Shown here one piece after another: positions 1-5,228 of a DNA stretch of 16,649 nt; position 1 is the stretch's first letter; each line of letters starts with the position of its first letter. The DNA lies in the NCBI GenBank assembly GCA_017556845.1, contig JAFYMA010000132.1:1-16649 (forward strand), read 5' to 3'. Source of the stretch: Clostridia bacterium. GTDB lineage: Bacteria > Bacillota > Clostridia > Oscillospirales > CAG-272. The translations under genes and the position numbers were made by a program. The notes under the pieces are model-generated. The model was not told where the DNA came from. It did not search any database and was given only the letters and a program-made list of their open reading frames with translations.

Positions 1-731
1 ATGCCGTTGCTTTTCAAAAGGACCTCGTCCTTATCGTTTTCGGGCAGCTCCAGCGTGCCCTTTACAAGATCGTCTACCTTTATCTTGCGCTCACCGTCGC
101 CGCTTGCGAGCATACGGAGAACGAACGGATGGCCTTTTTTTACGTGCTCCTCTATCTCTTCCTGAGTTATTTCACGCATTTTGAGCATTTCAGCCTTTTG
201 CTGAGCTTCAAGCTCTGCCGTCCACTCACGGCTCTTTACCTCAGCCTTTTTATCCTGAGCGTTCAGCACCTGAAGCTCCTCCTCTGTCGTAAAGCAGGGA
301 TAAGCCTTGCCCTCGGCAACGAGCTTTTTGGCGTAAACGTGATATATTTCTTCTCTTTGGCTCTGCTTGTACGGGCCGTAATTGCCGTTGTCGTATATCT
401 CACCGTCCTCGGTGATAGACGCACCCTCGTCAAATTTTATGCCGTACATTGCAAGAGTTTTTATAAGAGCCTGCGCGGCTCCGGGGATCTCTCTTTTGTC
501 GTCGGTATCTTCGATGCGGAGATAAAACACGCCGCCCGACTGATGCGCAAGTCTTTCGCATACGGTCGAGGGGAAAAGTCCGCCGAAATGAACGAAGCCC
601 GTAGGCGACGGGGCAAATCTCGTCACCTTCGCTCCCTCAGGCAGCACACGCTTGGGATAGCGTGCTTCAATATCCTCCGCCGTCAACGTGACGTTCGGAA
701 AAAGTAAATCAGCAATGTAACCGTGATCCAT
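1..731 (-). CDS. gltX: Glutamate--tRNA ligase, N-terminal part (runs off left edge)
   Basis: Charges tRNA-Glu with glutamate in the cytoplasm (class I aminoacyl-tRNA synthetase). The reverse strand is open from ATG at 731-729 to the window edge, giving 243 codons with no stop. Residues 38-51 read RFAPSPTGFVHFGG, the class I signature region of GltX, with HFGG in place of the usual HIGH/HIGG. FYLRIEDTD follows, the hallmark of the GluRS Rossmann fold. About 35 residues precede the signature, which resembles the longer clostridial GluRS rather than the short Bacillus form. The C-terminal KMSKS loop and anticodon-binding domain lie outside the window. AAGAGGT (745-739) sits 7 nt before the ATG and supports this start. 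The gene lies 12 nt behind the hydrolase at 744-1376, so the two are probably cotranscribed. Confidence 0.95.
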   Translation of the reverse strand, partial: MDHGYIADLLFPNVTLTAEDIEARYPKRVLPEGAKVTRFAPSPTGFVHFGGLFPSTVCERLAHQSGGVFYLRIEDTDDKREIPGAAQALIKTLAMYGIKFDEGASITEDGEIYDNGNYGPYKQSQREEIYHVYAKKLVAEGKAYPCFTTEEELQVLNAQDKKAEVKSREWTAELEAQQKAEMLKMREITQEEIEEHVKKGHPFVLRMLASGDGERKIKVDDLVKGTLELPENDKDEVLLKSNG

Positions 732-743
732 AATATCTACCTC

Positions 744-1376
744 TTAAAAATGTATAAAATGATCTGTTTTTCGTAAAAACTCGTCCGCTTTGAGCTTATC
801 GCCGTGGCCGGGGCGTAACGTGTAGTCAGCTCCGTTTTCTTCAAAAAACGCTCTTAAACGCTTGATCGAACGGACAAGCTCCGACTCGTTTCCGCCGTAA
901 AGATCGCATCTGCCGTATCCGTCCTTAAAAACGAGATCTCCGCAGAAGACGTCTTTACCGATAACGTAGCAGACAGAGCCCTGAGTATGACCGGGAGTGT
1001 GTATGACCTTTATCCGAATTTCTCCGAATTCTATATCCGCACCGTCAGAAAGGCAGACGTCTGCACAAAAGCCCTCGTTCACTCTGCCGAGCTGACGCAT
1101 ATACGATATTTCGGGATCCTTCAAGCCCTGCTCGTCCAACCCGTGAACGCACAAATGCGCGCCCGTATGCTTACGCAGCTCGTCCGCGGCGAGCATATGG
1201 TCAAAATGGGCGTGTGTCAGAAGTATTCTTTCAAGGGTAAGCCCTCGTTCCTCGAGCTTTGACAAAAGATACCCGCATCTGTCAGCAGGGTCGATAACAA
1301 CGGCGTGTCCGCCTGCATCGAATATCATGTAGCAATTCGTTTTATACATTCCGAGAATATACGTGCGTACCGTCAA
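744..1376 (-). CDS. Metallo-beta-lactamase-fold hydrolase, glyoxalase II-like
   Basis: Probable cytoplasmic metal-dependent hydrolase of the YcbL/GloB-like group; such proteins hydrolyse thioesters such as S-lactoylglutathione analogues, but the substrate here is unknown. With the start chosen it has 210 residues, normal for the single-domain family. Visible metal ligands are THAHFDH at 54-60, HTPGHT at 126-131, the bridging Asp in CGD (145-147), and PGHGD at 189-193. I start at TTG 1376-1374 rather than ATG 1397. GGGGGTGA (1391-1384) lies 7 nt upstream of the TTG, and the promoter at 1408-1437 would put transcription start near 1400, making the ATG nearly leaderless. The protein then begins MTVRTYILGMYKTNCY, typical of the family. 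It is the first gene of a unit with gltX. The family call is firm; the start is likely. Confidence 0.9.
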   Translation of the reverse strand: MTVRTYILGMYKTNCYMIFDAGGHAVVIDPADRCGYLLSKLEERGLTLERILLTHAHFDHMLAADELRKHTGAHLCVHGLDEQGLKDPEISYMRQLGRVNEGFCADVCLSDGADIEFGEIRIKVIHTPGHTQGSVCYVIGKDVFCGDLVFKDGYGRCDLYGGNESELVRSIKRLRAFFEENGADYTLRPGHGDKLKADEFLRKTDHFIHF

Positions 1377-1407
1377 AGCGTCGTCACCCCCAAGCATTAA
1401 TAGTAGT

Positions 1408-1437
1408 ATTATACAATAACCTGCGTATAAAAATCAA
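1408..1437 (-). promoter_or_regulatory. Sigma-A-type promoter for hydrolase-gltX unit
   Basis: On the minus strand a TTGATT -35 (1437-1432) and a perfect TATAAT -10 (1413-1408) are separated by 18 nt. Transcription would begin near 1400 and read leftward into the hydrolase. This supports the TTG start at 1376. Confidence 0.7.
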
Positions 1438-1533
1438 TCCCTTTTTTGAAAATAATTCAATTTCCTCATACGTCCCGCTGTTTTTATGTGTTTTTACGTT
1501 ATTCGATAAAACAAAAAAGTGTCCTCTTTCGCA

Positions 1534-1562
1534 TTGACAAAATTGGCACTTGATGGTATAAT
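1534..1562 (+). promoter_or_regulatory. Consensus promoter of the toxin mRNA
   Basis: Perfect TTGACA (1534-1539), a 17-nt spacer, perfect TATAAT (1557-1562), and TGG directly before the -10 (extended -10). Predicted start is near 1569. The nearest downstream gene is the 31-codon ORF at 1685, which leaves an unusually long (about 116 nt) structured leader. Confidence 0.85.
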
Positions 1563-1568
1563 GACGAT

Positions 1569-1617
1569 GTAAGAGTGCATCTGCGGTATATACCGTAACG
1601 GTGGCATTCGACCTCGC
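1569..1617 (+). repeat. Left arm of inverted leader repeat
   Basis: The 5' leader of the toxin transcript contains, in order, TGTAAG, AGTGCATC, CGTAACGGT, GC and CCTCGC. The same blocks in the same order open the opposing transcript (1874-1842 on the minus strand), giving an imperfect inverted repeat around the module. This arm carries an extra perfect palindrome, CGGTATATACCG (1584-1595), absent from the other arm. Confidence 0.7.
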
Positions 1618-1625
1618 TTGTTTTA

Positions 1626-1676
1626 CAAGGAGGTTAAAGATTCTTTTATAAAAAGAGCCTCCTTGAATCAAGGAGG
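1626..1676 (+). promoter_or_regulatory. SD-masking alternative hairpins (bistable leader)
   Basis: Three complementary 8-mers lie in series: CAAGGAGG (1626-1633), CCTCCTTG (1658-1665) and CAAGGAGG (1669-1676). The middle copy can pair with the third, forming a perfect 8-bp stem with the 3-nt loop AAT that buries the toxin ribosome site. It can instead pair with the first copy, closing a larger hairpin that contains a CTTTT/AAAAG inner stem and leaves the ribosome site free. The two structures exclude each other. Control of translation by this exchange is inference from the complementarity and from known SD occlusion in type I toxin mRNAs. Confidence 0.7.
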
Positions 1677-1684
1677 TGATGTCA

Positions 1685-1780
1685 ATGTACATAACACATG
1701 AAGAGCTTTACGCTCTGCTGTTGTTAATTGCAACGATCATCGGCATTGTTATCAGTGCTTTCAATAACAAAAAGAACTAA
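1685..1780 (+). CDS. Small holin-like membrane toxin, 31 aa
   Basis: Predicted single-span membrane peptide of a type I toxin-antitoxin pair, most like the putative holin-like toxin family (Hol_Tox, TxpA/BsrG-like). The sequence starts MYITHEELYALLLLIATI, continues with hydrophobic residues to about 25, and ends in NNKKN: a short polar N-terminus with a Tyr-x-x-Leu-like element, one transmembrane helix and a basic tail. A 10-nt perfect Shine-Dalgarno site, AAGGAGGTGA (1670-1679), lies 5 nt before the ATG. The last codons and stop form the left arm of the shared terminator (1769-1780). It has its own consensus promoter and a convergent antisense promoter. Such peptides insert in the inner membrane and dissipate membrane potential or cause growth arrest; that activity is not shown here. 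The alternative is a harmless small membrane peptide. Confidence 0.75.
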   Translation: MYITHEELYALLLLIATIIGIVISAFNNKKN

Positions 1781-1821
1781 CCGCCTCTCACCGACCAAAG
1801 TTTGAGCAATTAGTTCTTTTT
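1769..1821. terminator. Bidirectional terminator shared by toxin mRNA and antisense RNA
   Basis: AAAAAGAACTAA (1769-1780) and TTAGTTCTTTTT (1810-1821) are perfect 12-bp complements around a 29-nt loop. Each strand ends the stem in five T residues, so it can terminate transcription both ways. The left arm includes the toxin stop codon. Part of the right arm is repeated directly: AATTAGTTCT occurs at 1808-1817 and again at 1826-1835. Confidence 0.8.
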
Positions 1822-1841
1822 GAATAATTAGTTCTGCATTT

Positions 1842-1874
1842 GCGAGGGCAACCGTTACCGGATGCACTCCTTAC
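1842..1874 (-). repeat. Right arm of inverted leader repeat
   Basis: On the minus strand this reads TGTAAGGAGTGCATC, then CGGTAACGGTTGC and CCTCGC. It matches the toxin leader at 1569-1617 apart from two deletions of roughly 11 and 6 nt. The two promoters therefore make transcripts with related 5' ends. Confidence 0.7.
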
Positions 1875-1880
1875 ACCTAT

Positions 1881-1909
1881 ATAATATCACAGATCTGAGA
1901 TTTTGTCAA
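1881..1909 (-). promoter_or_regulatory. Consensus promoter of antisense RNA
   Basis: On the minus strand: perfect TTGACA (1909-1904), a 17-nt spacer, TATTAT (1886-1881), and TGA before the -10 (extended -10). It faces the toxin gene and is close to consensus, so the antisense RNA should be abundant, as expected for a type I antitoxin. Confidence 0.75.
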
Positions 1910-1942
1910 TAGGTACTGCAATATATGAAAAGGAGAAAGGAT

Positions 1943-2336
1943 ATGAAACACAAGATAAAACGTTCGATACTTGCTTCACTTGCCTGCGCTATGATCTTGA
2001 GCATATCCTGCTCACCGTCAAGCGACAGTACAGATCAAGGCAGTACAGAAAAGCCGAGGGATCACCGACATCGCAGATGCTCCCGAATATAACGGAATAT
2101 GCAGAGTACAGAGCCGTGCAGCTCGGTGCGGCGAGGCAATAACGTACTGTAAGTTAGGCTACGTTCGTTCGATAGACACAATGGCAAAGAAATTTGCCGA
2201 CGCCTGCTACGAAAGTAAGGGGCATTGGGGATATGTCGGCAGAGATACGAACGTATATATCTCCGTCGGATGCTACTATTACGAAGGAACGTATTACAGC
2301 GATATCTGCACGTCTGATACAGACATATACGGCTGA
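1943..2336 (+). pseudogene. Frameshifted small lipoprotein
   Basis: A lipoprotein gene opens at ATG 1943 behind AAGGAGAAAGG. It encodes MKHKIKRSILASLACAMI, a lipobox ending in Cys23 (LSISC) and a Ser/Thr/Asp tether. That frame stops at 2090-2092 after 49 codons. The frame one nucleotide later stays open from before 2040 to TGA at 2334-2336. It encodes a plausible Cys- and Tyr-rich domain with segments such as ADAPEYNG, RCGEAITYCKLGY and SVGCYYYEGTYYSD. One extra base, for instance in GGG at 2058-2060, or a 2-nt loss would join the halves into a protein of about 130 residues. I do not recognise the domain. A sequencing error in the G run is possible. A terminator follows at 2364. Confidence 0.6.
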
Positions 2337-2363
2337 CGTAGTTTAAAATTGAATAGTAAACAC

Positions 2364-2402
2364 AAAGAGAATTGATTAAGGAATTTTTCAATTCTCTTTT
2401 TT
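2364..2402 (+). terminator. Rho-independent terminator
   Basis: AAAGAGAATTG (2364-2374) pairs perfectly with CAATTCTCTTT (2389-2399), 11 bp with a 14-nt loop, followed by a T run. It ends the lipoprotein pseudogene unit. The A-rich left flank could give weak activity on the other strand too. Confidence 0.8.
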
Positions 2403-2418
2403 GTTTTCAAAAATTCAA

Positions 2419-2443
2419 GGCAGCTTAAACGGCTGTCTTTTTA
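2419..2443 (+). terminator. Possible second weak terminator
   Basis: GGCAGC (2419-2424) pairs with GCTGTC (2432-2437), including one G-U pair, around a 7-nt loop, and is followed by five T residues. It lies 20 nt past the first terminator and before a new SD site, so it may be a back-up terminator. Confidence 0.4.
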
Positions 2444-2484
2444 CATAGATAAAAATTCAAAAACTAAAGACAAGGAGAGAAACG

Positions 2485-2607
2485 ATGAAAAAGATCATTT
2501 CATTAACACTCGCATTGATAACGGTGCTGACACTTACCGTATCAACGCTTGCAACAGCAGTTACTGCACAGGCAGTATCAGACGTATTTTTCGAAAAAAG
2601 GTATTGA
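2485..2607 (+). CDS. 40-aa secreted peptide or truncated secreted protein
   Basis: ATG 2485 follows ACAAGGAGAGAAACG, a good ribosome site. The product begins MKKIISLTLALITVLTLT and has a classic Sec signal peptide of about 30 residues. VTAQA at 26-30 offers an A-x-A signal peptidase I site that would release only VSDVFFEKRY. No lipobox Cys is present. The stop codon TGA (2605-2607) lies inside the TTGACA of a promoter-like element (2604-2609). The simplest reading is the stump of a secreted protein whose 3' part was lost when the downstream promoter region was joined. A functional short exported peptide cannot be ruled out. No promoter of its own is obvious. Confidence 0.45.
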   Translation: MKKIISLTLALITVLTLTVSTLATAVTAQAVSDVFFEKRY

Positions 2608-2632
2608 CAAGATATACTATGCGTGATATAGT
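2604..2632 (+). promoter_or_regulatory. Upstream promoter of the PLP-enzyme operon (P1)
   Basis: TTGACA (2604-2609), a 17-nt spacer and TATAGT (2627-2632) with TGA before the -10. It closely resembles the second promoter 108 nt downstream. Its -35 overlaps the stop codon of the small secreted ORF. A perfect GGTAAACTTTACC palindrome lies between the two promoters. Confidence 0.55.
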
Positions 2633-2711
2633 ATAATACAACAAACAGTAATCGTTTATCCTTTGAAAGTTTTTCAATAGACGGCAGGTAAACTTTACCG
2701 TCCGTCAAGGA

Positions 2712-2740
2712 TTGACAAATTAATACGCTTGTGATATAAT
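2712..2740 (+). promoter_or_regulatory. Main promoter of the PLP-enzyme operon (P2)
   Basis: Perfect TTGACA (2712-2717), a 17-nt spacer, perfect TATAAT (2735-2740), and an extended -10 TGA. The ATG of the first gene is at 2776, leaving a leader of about 29 nt. No strong terminator is visible between here and 10898. Confidence 0.85.
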
Positions 2741-2775
2741 GCATTTAATTATATATAAGAAAGAAGCGATGCAAA

Positions 2776-3765
2776 ATGAAACTGTGCGACGTTATATGCA
2801 AAACCCCAATTCACGAAATAACCCCCTTGAATAACAAGGATAACAAGATCTATTTCAAAAGAGACGATCTTCAGCCGTTCTCATTCGGCGGTAATAAGGT
2901 TCGTATTGCTCACAAGATAGTTGAGTATATGCTGAACGACGGATGCAACGTGCTTATCACCTACGGAAACAAGTTTTCAAATCTGTGCCGTGTTACTACG
3001 AATCTTTGCTGCTCGCTCGGTGTTGAATGCTATATGATCTCCGTTTCCGACGATGATCACGGCTGTGAAAGAGCCTTTAACGGCACTATGACGGAGCTTT
3101 TCGGTGCAAAGGTCATCCGCTGTAAAAAGGCAGAGGTAGATCAGGTCGTAAACGAGCTTAAGGCGCGTCTTGCCGCAGAGGGTAAAAAGTGCCACTACGT
3201 TCACGACAGAGAGTCTGAAACGGTACAGTGCTCTGCATACGCAGGCGTATACGATGAAATATACCGCCAGCAGCTTGAAAGCGGCGTATGGTTCGATTAT
3301 ATCTTTTCAGCATCCGGCGCAGGCACGACGCAGGGCGGTCTTATCATAGGCAAGCTCATTCATCCGCAGTATAAAGCCCCCTCATCACCCGATCCGAAGA
3401 TAGTCGGCATATCAACTGCAAGAGTTTACGAGCGCGGCGTATTCAAGCTCAAGGAGCACGTATCAAGCTATTACGAGCTTTTCCGCAACGGCGGCAAACC
3501 GAACGAAAGCGACGTTGACCGTGAGCTCAACCTCTGCTGTGACTATCTTTGCGGCGGATACGGTCTTTACGACGGTGAGATAGTTGACACGTGCAACAGA
3601 ATGCTTTCAATAAACGGAATAGAGCTTGACCCCACATACACGGGCAAAGCGTATCTCGGAATGGAAAAATACTTATCGGCAAACGGCATAAAGGGCAAAA
3701 ACGTGCTGTTTATACACACGGGCGGCGCTCCCTTGTTTTTCGATCACCTTCTTAACAATACATAA
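2776..3765 (+). CDS. PLP-dependent enzyme, ACC deaminase / D-cysteine desulfhydrase family
   Basis: A fold-type II pyridoxal-phosphate enzyme of 329 residues, the usual family length. FKRDDLQPFSFGGNK at 27-41 holds the presumed Schiff-base Lys41. SGAGTTQGG at 180-188 is the phosphate-binding glycine loop, and HTGGAP at 314-319 matches the C-terminal motif of DcyD-like enzymes. Family members release ammonia from small amino acids (D-cysteine to pyruvate and sulfide, or ACC to 2-oxobutyrate). The usual GxxQSNHxR region is altered here to GNKFSNLCR at 64-72: Ser-Asn and Arg remain but Gln and His are lost, so substrate choice may differ. The protein has 15 Cys residues, many for its size. Its stop shares one base with the miaB start. 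A possible alternative is an uncharacterised beta-elimination or racemisation enzyme. Confidence 0.8.
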   Translation: MKLCDVICKTPIHEITPLNNKDNKIYFKRDDLQPFSFGGNKVRIAHKIVEYMLNDGCNVLITYGNKFSNLCRVTTNLCCSLGVECYMISVSDDDHGCERAFNGTMTELFGAKVIRCKKAEVDQVVNELKARLAAEGKKCHYVHDRESETVQCSAYAGVYDEIYRQQLESGVWFDYIFSASGAGTTQGGLIIGKLIHPQYKAPSSPDPKIVGISTARVYERGVFKLKEHVSSYYELFRNGGKPNESDVDRELNLCCDYLCGGYGLYDGEIVDTCNRMLSINGIELDPTYTGKAYLGMEKYLSANGIKGKNVLFIHTGGAPLFFDHLLNNT

Positions 3766-5216
3766 TGGAAAGAACAGTCAGAAGAATACCTCAAAACGAA
3801 ATACAGGACCAGCTCGGTTATATGCATAAGGTACGCAGTATCGTGTCAAAAAAGGCAGAGCAAAGAGGCTCTTGTATGAAATACTGCGTTATAACGTACG
3901 GCTGTCAGCAAAACGAGGCGGACAGCGAGCGTCTTTCGGGAATAGCAGAAAAAATGGGCTATGTGCAGGTATACAGCGAAAAGGACGCCGATCTGATCTT
4001 AGTCAACACCTGTGCCGTGCGTGAGCACGCAGAGCTTAAGGCACTGTCCGTAACGGGACAGTATAAGCACCTCAAGGAAGCCAATCCCGAGCTTATCGTA
4101 GGCATCGGCGGATGCATGGTATCTCAGCAAAGACGGTGCGACGATATAAAAAACAGTTATCCGTACGTTGATTTTCTTTTCGGCACGTCAATGCTCTACC
4201 GAGTGCCCGAATTTATTTACAAGCGTCTTACGGGCGGAAAGCGCGGCTTTTACTCCGAATTCGGCGCAGGCTGTATCGCAGAGGGCTTACCCGTAAAGCG
4301 CGAGCATAAGCATAAAGCGTGGGTGTCGGTAATGAACGGCTGTAACAACTTCTGTACGTACTGCATCGTTCCGTACGTCAGAGGGCGTGAAAGAAGCCGC
4401 TATAAAGAGGACATCCTCGAAGAAATACGCACCGTTGTAAACGACGGCTGTCACGAAATAACGCTTTTGGGGCAGAACGTAAATTCATACGGTCTCGATC
4501 TTCCCGAATACGTCGGCAAATACGATTTTTCATCGTTATTGCAGGATATAAACGAAATCGACGGCGATTTCATCGTCCGCTTTATGACCTCGCACCCGAA
4601 GGATGCAAAAAAAGAGCTGATAGACACGATGGCTCGCTGTGAAAAGATCGCTCCGCATTTTCACCTGCCGCTTCAATCGGGCAGTGATGAGATACTGAAG
4701 CGTATGAACAGAAAATACACATCCGAATATTATCTCGGTCTTCTTGCGTATATGCGTGAAAAAATACCGGATATATGCGTTACGACGGATATTATAACGG
4801 GCTTCCCCGGTGAAACGGAGGAGGATTTTGAAAAAACTCTTTCACTCGTTTCGATCGCCCGCTACGATATGATATATTCATTTATATATTCTCCCCGCCC
4901 CGGCACTCCCGCCGCGGAATACGGCGATCAGATAAGCGCAGAGGATAAAAACAGACGCTTCAGACGTCTGCTTGATCTGCAAAATCAGATATCGTACGAA
5001 AAAAATCTCTCAGCAGTCGGCAAGACGTACCGTGTGCTGTGCGACGGCTTAAGCAAAAACGACGGCGGTATGTATACGGGCAGAACGGCGGGAAACAAGC
5101 TCGTTCATTTCCCGTGTAACGAGGATATGACGGGCAGATTCGTAACCGTTAAAATAGCGGCAGCCCAGCCCTACGCCCTTTTGGGTGAGCTTGTGCAGTC
5201 CGATATATCGCAATAA
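3765..5216 (+). CDS. miaB: tRNA-2-methylthio-N6-dimethylallyladenosine synthase MiaB
   Basis: Radical-SAM methylthiotransferase that adds the 2-methylthio group to i6A37 of tRNAs reading UNN codons. The N-terminal UPF0004 domain shows the auxiliary-cluster cysteines C47 (YGCQQNEADSE), C83 (NTCAVRE) and C117 (GGCM). The radical-SAM cluster is C193, C197 and C200 in GCNNFCTYCIVPYVRGRERS, which is diagnostic for MiaB over MtaB or RimO. A C-terminal TRAM-like domain covers about 415-480. Its 483 residues include an N-terminal extension of about 38, as in other clostridial MiaB. The start overlaps the preceding stop by 1 nt (TAATG) with no clear SD, suggesting translational coupling. A lipoprotein gene follows after 12 nt, so this housekeeping gene appears to share a transcript with the lipoprotein array. 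Confidence 0.96.
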   Translation: MERTVRRIPQNEIQDQLGYMHKVRSIVSKKAEQRGSCMKYCVITYGCQQNEADSERLSGIAEKMGYVQVYSEKDADLILVNTCAVREHAELKALSVTGQYKHLKEANPELIVGIGGCMVSQQRRCDDIKNSYPYVDFLFGTSMLYRVPEFIYKRLTGGKRGFYSEFGAGCIAEGLPVKREHKHKAWVSVMNGCNNFCTYCIVPYVRGRERSRYKEDILEEIRTVVNDGCHEITLLGQNVNSYGLDLPEYVGKYDFSSLLQDINEIDGDFIVRFMTSHPKDAKKELIDTMARCEKIAPHFHLPLQSGSDEILKRMNRKYTSEYYLGLLAYMREKIPDICVTTDIITGFPGETEEDFEKTLSLVSIARYDMIYSFIYSPRPGTPAAEYGDQISAEDKNRRFRRLLDLQNQISYEKNLSAVGKTYRVLCDGLSKNDGGMYTGRTAGNKLVHFPCNEDMTGRFVTVKIAAAQPYALLGELVQSDISQ

Positions 5217-5228
5217 ACAGGAACAAAA

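Larger units (their letters stand above)
1769..1874 (-). ncRNA. Predicted antisense RNA (antitoxin), about 105 nt
   Basis: The minus-strand promoter at 1881-1909 predicts a start near 1874; the shared terminator ends the RNA near 1769. I find no convincing ORF with an SD site in it. It would overlap the toxin mRNA tail to tail over about 50 nt (1769-1821), the arrangement of txpA/RatA and bsrG/SR4. Its 5' end reads TGTAAGGAGTGCATCCGG and resembles, rather than complements, the toxin leader. The role as antitoxin is inferred from layout. Confidence 0.65.

Noticed and set aside
129..707. 192-codon plus-strand open frame opposite gltX
   Set aside because: The opposite strand encodes clear GluRS motifs with a ribosome site.
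1384..1692. 102-codon minus-strand open frame over the promoter and leader of the toxin locus
   Set aside because: It covers two promoters and the SD switch, has no ribosome site, and its sequence is the complement of better-supported elements.
1569..1874. Inverted repeat around the small ORF as the ends of a mobile element
   Set aside because: The arms lie exactly downstream of two promoters and form RNA leaders; there is no transposase, target duplication or other insertion sign.
2062..2391. 109-codon minus-strand open frame over the broken lipoprotein
   Set aside because: Its start region is the terminator stem and it has Arg/Tyr/Ser-rich shadow composition; the plus strand explains the region better.
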